A DNA stretch of 7,440 nucleotides from an uncultured Prochlorococcus sp. (GTDB lineage Bacteria > Cyanobacteriota > Cyanobacteriia > PCC-6307 > Cyanobiaceae): positions 1-7,440 of the forward strand of contig CAJWIZ010000029.1 in the NCBI GenBank assembly GCA_913041805.1, written 5' to 3'. The notes under the pieces are model-generated. The model made no database searches. It saw only the letters and a program-made list of their open reading frames with translations, and was not told the DNA's origin. Below, piece after piece: positions 1 through 5,809 of this stretch. Made by a program: the position numbers and the translations under genes. Positions within the stretch are counted from its first letter, which is position 1. Each line of letters starts with the position of its first letter.

Positions 1-121
1 TGACACTATTAATAAGAAATTGTATTCTTTGAAAAAAAAATGAGCATGGCTTTAGTGATTTTGCAGATACCACTCAGAGAATTGATAGGATCTTCCCCAG
101 TTAAATAACGCAGGTATTTTG

Positions 122-158
122 CATTATCTTTTCAATTTTACTGATTGAAAAGATAGTG
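122..158 (-). terminator. AT-rich stem-loop after pdxJ, probable transcript end
   Basis: The arms 122-136 and 144-158 are complementary over 15 pairs (one is a G-T wobble) around a 7-base loop. The structure starts 12 bases beyond the pdxJ stop codon. No clear T run follows on either strand, so it is not a textbook intrinsic terminator. It could end or protect the 3' end of the pdxJ mRNA, or work in both directions if a gene to the left of the window reads toward it. The inverted repeat is directly visible; its function is inferred. Confidence 0.6.
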
Positions 159-169
159 GTCTGATTGAG

Positions 170-919
170 TTAATTCAGTCCTTGACTAAAAAGAGGATCT
201 TTTCGGGGATTTTTTATTAGTTCTTTCATTTCTCTAACTGCCTCTTTGAGTCCAACAGCGATTGAACGAGCAATGATGGTGTGACCAATATTTAGCTCTT
301 CGATACCTTCTATTGCTGCAATATGCTCAACATTTTGATAGGTCAGGCCATGACCTGCATTAACACGTAGCCCAAGACTTCTTGCTCGTGCAACGGACTC
401 TTTGATTCTCGAGAGTTCTCTAGGCTTTTGTTGCCAAGAGGCTTCTGCGTAGTTGCCTGTATGTAGTTCAACCCATGCTGCTCCACTCCTTGCGCAAGCT
501 TCTAATTGTTCTTTTAATGGATCAACAAATAAACTGACTGGAATTCCATTACTCTGAAGCTTATTAACAAAAGTTGTGATATATATTTCATTTGTTGCAA
601 TACATAGACCTCCTTCTGTAGTTATTTCCTCACGCTTTTCTGGGACAAGAGTAACCATATCAGGCGAAAATTTTAGTGCTATTTCAAGCATTTCTTCGGT
701 TGCAGCCATCTCTAGATTTAGTCGGCTTTTAACCAGCTCTCTTAGTAGCTTCAAATCTCGATCTTGTATGTGTCTACGGTCTTCTCTTAAATGAATTGTT
801 ATGCCATCAGCTCCACCTAATTCTGCAAGAAGTGCTAGCGAAGCTGGATCTGGTTCAATTGTTTGACGTGCTTGTCGCACATTTGCGATGTGATCGATGT
901 TGACCCCAAGGCTAGCCAT
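170..919 (-). CDS. pdxJ: Pyridoxine 5'-phosphate synthase PdxJ
   Basis: PdxJ is a cytosolic TIM-barrel enzyme. It condenses 1-deoxyxylulose 5-phosphate with the amino-ketone product of PdxA to make pyridoxine 5'-phosphate, the closing step of the DXP-dependent vitamin B6 route. The 249-residue protein is full length for the family and matches E. coli PdxJ throughout as I recall it: N-terminal GVNIDHIA (5-12), [12 protein letters not shown] (40-51), NLEMA (68-72), LVPEKREE (90-97), VELHTGNYA (149-157), NAGHGLTY (186-193) and ELNIGH near residue 212. His43, Arg45, Glu70, Glu150 and His189 fall at positions the family uses for phosphate binding and catalysis. The start is ATG with a GGAAG stretch just upstream. 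The gene stands alone, divergent from the acyltransferase gene, with a stem-loop after its stop. Nothing looks truncated or unusual. Confidence 0.97.
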   Translation of the reverse strand: MASLGVNIDHIANVRQARQTIEPDPASLALLAELGGADGITIHLREDRRHIQDRDLKLLRELVKSRLNLEMAATEEMLEIALKFSPDMVTLVPEKREEITTEGGLCIATNEIYITTFVNKLQSNGIPVSLFVDPLKEQLEACARSGAAWVELHTGNYAEASWQQKPRELSRIKESVARARSLGLRVNAGHGLTYQNVEHIAAIEGIEELNIGHTIIARSIAVGLKEAVREMKELIKNPRKDPLFSQGLN

Positions 920-983
920 GACTTCCGTGAATAGAATTTGTTTTTATTTTTTGGTTTGTTTTGCTTCTTTGGCGGGGCCTCTT

Positions 984-1005
984 TAGTTAGCCGCAAGGCT
1001 AACTG
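984..1005 (+). other. GCAA-tetraloop hairpin in the pdxJ/plsC spacer
   Basis: Positions 985-992 and 997-1004 form a perfect 8-bp stem closed by the loop GCAA (993-996), a GNRA tetraloop on the plus strand; a T-G pair (984/1005) can extend it. GGGG at 974-977 and CCCC at 1011-1014 could form an outer helix across an internal loop. It lies 49 bases before the plsC start, followed by GGAGGT at 1016-1021. No T run follows on either strand, which argues against a terminator. If transcription starts upstream, it would be a structured leader of plsC. Read the other way, it could lie in the pdxJ leader. Function is unknown. Confidence 0.6.
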
Positions 1006-1053
1006 CCCAACCCCTGGAGGTAAAAACATTCTTCTAAAGGTAAGTTCAGGAGA

Positions 1054-1770
1054 ATGGAAGCCCAAGTGAAGGTGCCAACGGCTCTCGCAAATCGCGAAAC
1101 AAATTTGTGCCTTGGTGTTGACCCCTTTTGGAGTCCCTTGGCAATGGTAACTACCCAAGATATTGTCCTGGGTAATTATTTTCGTGATCGGATTGTCTTA
1201 GGCATTAATAATTTGCCAATGAATGGGGCGGTTTTGCTCGCTCCAACGCATCGTGCCAGATGGGATGGACTCATGTTGACAATGGCGGCGGGGCGAAGAA
1301 TTACAGGCCGTGATTGCAGATTTATGGTTACTAGAACTGAGATGAAAGGAGTGCAAGGTTGGTTTTTGCAGCGTTTGGGATGTTTCCCGGTTGATCAAAT
1401 GAGACCCTCTCTGACCTCATTAAGATTTGCCATTGACTTAATGATTGATGGTCAGCAGCTTGTTGTTTTCCCTGAAGGAAAGATAAACCGTACAGAAAAA
1501 CCAATCAGGTTGAAACAGGGTTTAGCTCGTCTAGCCCAATTGGCAGAAATTAAAGGAGTTGATGTTCAAGTTGTCCCAGTGGGTATTGCTTATAGCAAAG
1601 CAAAACCGCGGCTTTTTTCCAAAGCATCTATTTGCTTCGCTGAACCTTTGAAAGTGCAAGGACTGGGAAAAGAAGCAACTCTTAAGTTCAATGCAGAATT
1701 AGCCGCAAGTATGCATGCAGCTGAACAAGCGGCCCTAGAGGTTGTAGGCCGTGGAAGGAAATCGCTTTAA
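1054..1770 (+). CDS. PlsC-like 1-acyl-sn-glycerol-3-phosphate acyltransferase family protein
   Basis: This is a member of the PlsC/LPLAT family, membrane-associated enzymes that move an acyl group from acyl-ACP or acyl-CoA onto lysophosphatidic acid, giving phosphatidic acid for membrane lipids. The HX4D catalytic motif is seen as His66 and Asp71 in APTHRARWDG. The substrate-binding block is FPEGKINR (139-146), a variant of the usual FPEGTRS. The fourth block is VPVGIAY (174-180). At 238 residues it is of ordinary family length. No N-terminal transmembrane helix is evident; the hydrophobic stretches lie inside the domain. The ATG at 1054 has AGGAG only one base upstream, which is tight, and AAAGG at 1036-1040, which is distant. 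An internal ATG at 1144 is possible but would drop residues that look part of the fold. The secreted TPR-like gene follows after 29 bases, probably co-transcribed. The exact acyl acceptor cannot be told from sequence. Confidence 0.88.
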   Translation: MEAQVKVPTALANRETNLCLGVDPFWSPLAMVTTQDIVLGNYFRDRIVLGINNLPMNGAVLLAPTHRARWDGLMLTMAAGRRITGRDCRFMVTRTEMKGVQGWFLQRLGCFPVDQMRPSLTSLRFAIDLMIDGQQLVVFPEGKINRTEKPIRLKQGLARLAQLAEIKGVDVQVVPVGIAYSKAKPRLFSKASICFAEPLKVQGLGKEATLKFNAELAASMHAAEQAALEVVGRGRKSL

Positions 1771-1799
1771 AGTTCAGTTGCTTCTGTTTTGTGTGTTTC

Positions 1800-2321
1800 A
1801 TGCGCTGTCGCCTCCCTATGACGGCATTTGCCCTCACGGCTAGTTTGATCTTTGCTCCTGGTTCATCATTTGCTGAGAGCAACTCTTCCTCTACTCTCAA
1901 AGTTTTAGCTAGAGAAGAAGGTGGTTTTAACGTATCAGCAGTTCAAGAGTTGTTAGATAAAGGTGATGAATCTGTTGCTAGAGGGGACTTAGTGGGTGCA
2001 AGAGAACATTTCGATAAGGCTAGAGAGGTCTCAAAGCAATTGCTTTCCTTCTATAGGGATTTATCAGGTGCTTTTCGAGGCTTAGATGCTCGCATCCCTC
2101 GTGAAATGGATTCAAAAGGACGAAGAACATTGAAATTGCTTGCAGAAGCTAATCTTCGTTTGGCAGCTCTTTTCCGGCGTCAGAATCAGCCAGAGATTGC
2201 TGTGCCACTTCTAGTTGAGGTGGTTAGGCTGACAACCCCGTCCCAAAAAGAGGGGCAAAAGGCTTATCAAAGTTTAATAGAATTAGGCTTTGTTGATACT
2301 CCTTATCTGGGTGCAAGGTAA
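1800..2321 (+). CDS. Secreted or lumenal TPR-like helical protein, uncharacterised
   Basis: I do not recognise a named family. From the ATG at 1800 the protein has 173 residues. It starts with a Sec-type signal: basic MRCR, a hydrophobic stretch at about 9-19, and a likely cleavage after SSFA (22-25). The mature part is mostly amphipathic helix. Residues 46-79 (VQELLDKGDESVARGDLVGAREHFDKA and on) have the spacing of one tetratricopeptide repeat, small residues included. A second, weaker helix pair spans about 106-145, ending in QPEIAVPLLVEVV. Such short repeat proteins usually bind other proteins, here in the periplasm or thylakoid lumen. A GTG at 1791 would add three residues; an ATG at 1818 would leave almost no basic n-region, so 1800 is preferred. 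No SD site is clear. It probably shares a transcript with the acyltransferase gene; a hairpin beginning in its last codons ends the unit. Confidence 0.75.
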   Translation: MRCRLPMTAFALTASLIFAPGSSFAESNSSSTLKVLAREEGGFNVSAVQELLDKGDESVARGDLVGAREHFDKAREVSKQLLSFYRDLSGAFRGLDARIPREMDSKGRRTLKLLAEANLRLAALFRRQNQPEIAVPLLVEVVRLTTPSQKEGQKAYQSLIELGFVDTPYLGAR

Positions 2322-2346
2322 AGCTGCTCTTGTACCCAGTAATTTT
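2307..2346 (+). terminator. Terminator-like stem-loop overlapping the stop codon of the TPR-like gene
   Basis: Positions 2307-2317 and 2329-2339 pair over 11 bp (ten Watson-Crick pairs and one G-T) with an 11-base loop that contains the stop codon TAA at 2319-2321. The 3' arm is followed by TAATTTT and, a little later, CCCTTTT, a modest T-rich tail on the plus strand. The stem therefore begins inside the codons for the last four residues. It most likely closes the plsC-TPR transcript and separates it from bolA, 66 bases after the stop. Confidence 0.65.
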
Positions 2347-2387
2347 CAGTTCCCTTTTAAAGCTGGTTTTGGACTTGAGTTTTTCTT

Positions 2388-2621
2388 ATGGTTGATTTTG
2401 ACGATATAAGCGCCGCAATTCGGCGTGCACTACCTGATGCTGATGTCACTATTGAGGACATGAGTGGAGGCGGGGACCATTTGCAGGTGAATGTTATTTC
2501 ATCTGCTTTCTCTGGATTGTCTTTGATCCGGCAGCATCAATTGATTTATGGAGCCTTAAAAGAAGAGTTGGCCACTGAGGCTATTCACGCTTTGGCTTTA
2601 AATACTTCCACCCCAAATTGA
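2388..2621 (+). CDS. bolA: BolA family protein (IbaG/YrbA-like)
   Basis: This 77-residue protein fits the small BolA/YrbA family, whose members bind monothiol glutaredoxins and help hold or pass [2Fe-2S] clusters. Visible family blocks are IEDMSGGGDHLQVNVIS (22-38), FSGLSLIRQHQLIYGAL (41-57) and IHALALNTSTP (66-76). His67 in the last block is the near-invariant BolA histidine; His31 aligns with the loop histidine of IbaG-type proteins (GSHFQV in E. coli IbaG, from memory) rather than the loop cysteine of Fra2/BolA2 types. The ATG is preceded by a T-rich stretch with no SD, common in these cyanobacteria. The glutaredoxin gene starts 20 bases after the stop, so the two are almost surely an operon and their products partners. 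An iron/redox sensing or cluster-delivery role is inferred from the family. Confidence 0.93.
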   Translation: MVDFDDISAAIRRALPDADVTIEDMSGGGDHLQVNVISSAFSGLSLIRQHQLIYGALKEELATEAIHALALNTSTPN

Positions 2622-2641
2622 ACTTTTGAAGTTTTTTGAAC

Positions 2642-2965
2642 ATGGATTTAAATACTCGTAATCGCATTGAAAGCCTCATTAATTCAAGCCCAATCATGGT
2701 TTTCATGAAGGGTACAAAGTTGATGCCTCAGTGTGGTTTCTCAAACAATGTGGTTCAGATACTCAATGCTCTGGGCATGAGCTTTGAAACTTTTGATGTT
2801 CTTTCTGACATGGAGATTCGTCAGGGAATTAAGGATTATTCAAATTGGCCAACTATTCCTCAGGTTTATGTAAAAGGGGAGTTTTTAGGAGGATCCGATA
2901 TCCTCATTGAGATGTACAACTCAGGTGAACTGCTTGAAAAGCTAGAGATCGCTTTAGCTTCATAA
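2642..2965 (+). CDS. grxD: Monothiol CGFS glutaredoxin, Grx4 type
   Basis: A 107-residue, single-domain monothiol glutaredoxin of the Grx4/GrxD/GrxS14 class. These bind a [2Fe-2S] cluster between two subunits using glutathione, and also form mixed complexes with BolA proteins. The active-site motif CGFS is at 31-34 in KLMPQCGFSNN, with the glutathione-binding lysine at Lys23 (FMKG). The WPT(I)PQ motif with cis-Pro73 is at 69-74 and the second glutathione site GGSDI at 83-87, all intact. The ATG at 2642 is chosen over an in-frame TTG at 2636, which would only add two residues. The gene is directly downstream of bolA and converges on the next gene with only 16 bases between the stop codons. Role: cytosolic iron-sulfur cluster carriage or iron sensing. 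Confidence 0.96.
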   Translation: MDLNTRNRIESLINSSPIMVFMKGTKLMPQCGFSNNVVQILNALGMSFETFDVLSDMEIRQGIKDYSNWPTIPQVYVKGEFLGGSDILIEMYNSGELLEKLEIALAS

Positions 2966-2981
2966 AGTAAATATTTAATTA

Positions 2982-3251
2982 CTACCAAGCTTCTTTCTGA
3001 AAAAAAAGATTGCTCATGTCACCGTCTGGCCCTACAAAGCTAGAAGGGTCGAGAATCCAACGTTCTATAAGCTTTTCAAGCTTTTCTTGATTCCTTTGAT
3101 CTAATTGTCCGCATTTCCTTAAGGCATGCAGATAACCATCTGCATATAGCTTTAACTCTGAGGGGGAATGATGTCGACTTGTCAGTTCCTGACAGGCATC
3201 ACAAAGAGATTGGAAGTGGCGTATTGCTTCTGGGTGTTCAATTGATGTCAT
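2982..3251 (-). CDS. Small conserved cyanobacterial protein, DUF6761-like
   Basis: An 89-residue protein of unknown function when started at the ATG at 3251. Its layout recalls the cyanobacterial DUF6761 family from memory: an early IRHFQSL (10-16), then LKLYADGYLHALR (around 34-46), a charged helix LEKLIERWILDPSSF (around 58-72) and a variable acidic or aromatic tail ending FFQKEAW. It is predicted to be all helical and soluble, with no signal peptide or membrane segment. An upstream in-frame ATG at 3311 would add 20 residues rich in Lys, Arg and Cys and would put the start inside the 5' region of the divergent regulator gene, so the shorter form is preferred. It converges on the glutaredoxin gene and is divergent from the regulator gene. 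The family assignment is not certain, and I infer no function. Confidence 0.7.
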   Translation of the reverse strand: MTSIEHPEAIRHFQSLCDACQELTSRHHSPSELKLYADGYLHALRKCGQLDQRNQEKLEKLIERWILDPSSFVGPDGDMSNLFFQKEAW

Positions 3252-3326
3252 GGTCTGAGAGCAAGACCGTTTCTTTCCACGGCATACAGTGTATTGCTTT
3301 ATCGTAAGCATGCTCTTTTAAGGCAT

Positions 3327-4085
3327 GTGACCTCAATTTCTTCAGATCTGCTTTCAAACGAGCGAAGCTCTTCATCTTCAGGATTGCTTGCGTCGCAGTC
3401 CACAGCTCAAAGTCCTTCAAAGGTATTGGTTGTTGAACCGCACCCAACCTTGCGAACAGTTCTAGTGCAGCGACTCCGTCAGGACGGTCACTTAACAGCT
3501 GCTGTAGGTACTGCTATAGAAGCTGTAGATCTTTGTAGAGAACAAACCCCTGATCTTTTGGTTAGTGCGGAATTGCTGGAGAAGAGCTCTGCTATTGGCC
3601 TTGGACAGCAATTGGGTTGTTCTGTGATTGTGCTTACTGCAAGACCAGGAATTGAACCCTTGGTAGGGCTTTTAGATGATGGAGCAGATGATGTTTTGCG
3701 AAAGCCATTCGGGCTGGAAGAACTGGCTGCACGTTGTAGAACTCTTTTAAAAAGAGGTCGAATAGGTTTGCAAGAGCGTGTAACCGTTGGACCATTAGAA
3801 GTTCATTTGCTTTTAAGGCAAGTGACCTTGCAAGAAAAGCCAGTTGAATTGAGCCCCAGAGAGTTCGCTCTTCTTTGTGCTTTATTGATGCCTCCTGGAA
3901 TGGTTAGAAGTCGTCAGGAACTTTTACGGATGGCATGGCCACCATTTAGTGGGGGTCCGCGGTCTGTTGATACACAGGTGTTGACACTTCGTCGGAAATT
4001 AGAACAGGCTGGATTAGGTGAAGGAGGAGGAATTACAACAGTCAGACAGCAAGGCTACAGATTTAGCTTAGATACTTTGCAGTGA
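3327..4085 (+). CDS. OmpR/PhoB-type response regulator with degenerate receiver
   Basis: A 252-residue DNA-binding regulator: a Ser-rich leader (1-31), a receiver domain (about 32-142) and a winged-helix effector (about 152-250). The fold marks of a receiver are present: VLVVEPHPTLR (33-43), VIVLTAR with Thr104 (100-106), DDGADDVLRKPFGLEELAAR with Lys126 (117-136). But the acidic pair is reduced to Glu37-Pro38, and the phosphoacceptor position after PDLLVS (75-80) is Ala81 instead of Asp. Normal phosphorylation therefore looks impossible. The effector is intact: ELSPREFALLCALL (175-188), recognition helix RSVDTQVLTLRRKLEQ (212-227) and wing hairpin ITTVRQQGYRF (236-246). GTG at 3327 with AAGG three bases upstream gives MTSISSDLL; a TTG at 3294 would add 11 residues but overlap the divergent gene's leader. 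No kinase gene lies in the window. It may bind a protein or ligand, or act constitutively, as reported for atypical cyanobacterial regulators such as NblR. Confidence 0.9.
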   Translation: MTSISSDLLSNERSSSSSGLLASQSTAQSPSKVLVVEPHPTLRTVLVQRLRQDGHLTAAVGTAIEAVDLCREQTPDLLVSAELLEKSSAIGLGQQLGCSVIVLTARPGIEPLVGLLDDGADDVLRKPFGLEELAARCRTLLKRGRIGLQERVTVGPLEVHLLLRQVTLQEKPVELSPREFALLCALLMPPGMVRSRQELLRMAWPPFSGGPRSVDTQVLTLRRKLEQAGLGEGGGITTVRQQGYRFSLDTLQ

Positions 4086-4118
4086 TAATATTTGAGTCTT
4101 CAAGATTTATGGATCAAG

Positions 4119-4137
4119 AATTTATATTGAATAAATT
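4119..4137. other. Short AT-only inverted repeat between convergent genes
   Basis: Positions 4119-4125 and 4131-4137 form a perfect 7-bp stem made only of A-T pairs, with a 5-base loop. It lies in the 94-base gap where the regulator gene and crtH converge. The rest of the gap is A/T-rich, with a TTTTTAAAAA palindrome at 4157-4166 and no G+C-rich terminator. It may help end transcription in either direction, but a structure this weak in A/T-rich DNA could be chance. Confidence 0.3.
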
Positions 4138-4179
4138 ATCTACTTACATTTAGATCTTTTTAAAAATTTTCTTTCAATT

Positions 4180-5733
4180 TTAGATTGGTAATTTCCAAGG
4201 GTTGATTCCTAAATCTGCACCTATTCGGTGAGCACAGGCAAATCCACTAAATGCAACTGCATTAAGTCCTTGCCCTGGGAAACAGGAATCACCCACGCAA
4301 AATAAATCTTTAATACCAGTACTATTGAAGGGCATTGGCAGTAACCCAGGTAGGCGATATGAGGGAATTGGACCGTAACTGCCTTGATGTCTTCCGAGAA
4401 AACGACGATGACTTTTAGGAGTACCAATTTCTTTGTGACTAATTGCTTCGCTTAATCCTGGCAACACTTTTTCGATTTTCTCAATAAGATGGTTTGCGCA
4501 GAGATTCTTTTTTTTCATGTAATTTGATGAGTCTAACTTTTCCCATTCGCTCATTGATGATGGAGTAAATGCATGCACAATATGTTTACCTTCAGGTGCA
4601 AGTGATTGATCTAATAAGGTTGGTATTGATACAAAGGCAACACCTTGCTCGTCTTCCATTGCATTCCAATCTTCTAAAATGAGATGGTGACAATGAGTGT
4701 TGTTAGGAATAACGCAACTATCTACACCAAGATGTAATGATAAAAAAGATGGAGAAGGTTCATACCTTTTTAGCCATTTGTTTTCAGAGGCGGGTTTTTT
4801 TGTGGAATCTATCAATGGGGACTTGCACCCCTCTCCGCCAAAAGTATCCCAACGAGTTGCATTAGAAACAACTTTACTAGCGAAGATATTTTCTCCATTT
4901 GCGAGTTCGACCCCGACGGCCTGGTTCCCATCTAAAAGAATTTTTCTTACGCGTGATTTGTATCGAACCTCACCTCCATGAGTTTCCAATCCTTTTACAA
5001 GTTTTTGTGCTATTACACCTACGCCTCCTTTGGGGTAGTTGATACCTCCAGCATGACGATCAGAAAAAACCATCCCTGCATTTATCATCGGAGTACGATC
5101 GGCGGGCATTACTGACCAGCAAAAACATTCAATATCAATGAATTTCAATAACTCAGGATCTTTTATATAGCGTTTGGCAACATCTCCGACATTGACTGGT
5201 AACCAACGTGCAAGACCTAGGCATGAAAGAGGCGATTTAAAAAAGACTTTTGTGAGATATGAAGGATCTTCGATTGATAGCAACGGCATTGAATCGAGAC
5301 AGTTGAAAACTTTCCAGCAAATGTCATAGAACTGTTTAATCCCAGAAGCTTCATGAGGGAAGTGAGAGGTTAGATCTGCGATAAATTGTTCATATTTTCT
5401 GTCAACAGCTATTTCTAAGTCGTTAGGGAGATGATAGGCAAGTTGTACAGGGTCAGGAAAAGTATCAATTTTTTCACCAACATCGCCTAATGCTCTTGTA
5501 AGCAGATTTGTATAGCCATTCTCACCAAAACCAAAGATCATGGATGCGCCAACATCGAAGGTGTAACCACTTCTTTGAAAAGACCCACCACTGCCTCCAG
5601 GGATTGTGTAACGCTCTAAAACAAGAACCTTTGCCCCTTTTGCCGCAAGTTGAGTAGCTGTCACCAGACCGCCGAGGCCTGAGCCAATTACGATCGCGTC
5701 CCAGCTTGTTGTAGTACTTTCGATTCCTTCCAT
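4180..5733 (-). CDS. crtH: Prolycopene/carotenoid cis-trans isomerase CrtISO (CrtH)
   Basis: A flavoprotein of the phytoene-desaturase-like superfamily, 517 residues, close to the usual CrtISO length. It converts poly-cis-lycopene made by the plant-type desaturases into all-trans lycopene, feeding beta-carotene and zeaxanthin synthesis, and probably works at the thylakoid membrane. The N-terminal FAD/dinucleotide motif is AIVIGSGLGGLVTA (13-26) with the ribose-binding Glu40 in VLVLER; then IPGGSGGSFQRSGYTFDVGAS, typical of CrtISO. The middle contains MPADRTPMINAGMVFSD and YPKGGVGVIAQ, and the C-terminus the flavin-binding FCVGDSCFPGQGLNAVAFSG, all as in cyanobacterial CrtH. The related desaturases CrtP and CrtQ and CruA-type proteins are less likely given these blocks. 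ATG at 5733 is the only sensible start; no SD is seen. It lies 76 bases downstream of trmFO on the same strand, so read-through is possible, but the AT-rich gap could hold its own promoter. Confidence 0.94.
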   Translation of the reverse strand: MEGIESTTTSWDAIVIGSGLGGLVTATQLAAKGAKVLVLERYTIPGGSGGSFQRSGYTFDVGASMIFGFGENGYTNLLTRALGDVGEKIDTFPDPVQLAYHLPNDLEIAVDRKYEQFIADLTSHFPHEASGIKQFYDICWKVFNCLDSMPLLSIEDPSYLTKVFFKSPLSCLGLARWLPVNVGDVAKRYIKDPELLKFIDIECFCWSVMPADRTPMINAGMVFSDRHAGGINYPKGGVGVIAQKLVKGLETHGGEVRYKSRVRKILLDGNQAVGVELANGENIFASKVVSNATRWDTFGGEGCKSPLIDSTKKPASENKWLKRYEPSPSFLSLHLGVDSCVIPNNTHCHHLILEDWNAMEDEQGVAFVSIPTLLDQSLAPEGKHIVHAFTPSSMSEWEKLDSSNYMKKKNLCANHLIEKIEKVLPGLSEAISHKEIGTPKSHRRFLGRHQGSYGPIPSYRLPGLLPMPFNSTGIKDLFCVGDSCFPGQGLNAVAFSGFACAHRIGADLGINPWKLPI

Positions 5734-5809
5734 AATGTTGCAACCAATTCTTTGAACTTAGAGCTTCACAACAACCTATAAAAGCTTTTTGATACAGACA
5801 TATTCTTAT

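Noticed and set aside
40..108. 22-codon plus-strand ORF starting MSMALVILQIP after a run of A
   Set aside because: No SD, no membrane or signal pattern, no family I recognise, and short ORFs are expected by chance; not called without conservation data.
576..794. 72-codon plus-strand ORF opposite pdxJ
   Set aside because: Lies wholly inside pdxJ on the other strand; Ser-rich, low-complexity composition typical of an antisense shadow.
835..1158. 107-codon minus-strand ORF across the pdxJ/plsC spacer
   Set aside because: Overlaps both real genes, and its Lys/Asn-rich middle is simply the A/T-rich spacer read through; no motif.
2966..2983. AT palindrome AGTAA...TTACT between the convergent grxD and DUF6761-like genes
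   Set aside because: Only 5 bp and overlapping a stop codon in A/T-rich DNA; too weak to call a terminator.
3294..3326. Upstream TTG start for the response regulator
   Set aside because: GTG at 3327 has a nearby AAGG and leaves a normal divergent spacer; the extra 11 residues show no sign of being coding.
4697..4981. 94-codon plus-strand ORF opposite crtH
   Set aside because: Antisense to an intact, well-conserved carotenoid isomerase gene; no domain recognisable.
5734..5809. Search for a crtH promoter in the trmFO-crtH gap, including the AAAAGCTTTT palindrome at 5780-5789
   Set aside because: Only a poor TATAGG-like -10 with no convincing -35 was found; the palindrome is short and A/T-rich.
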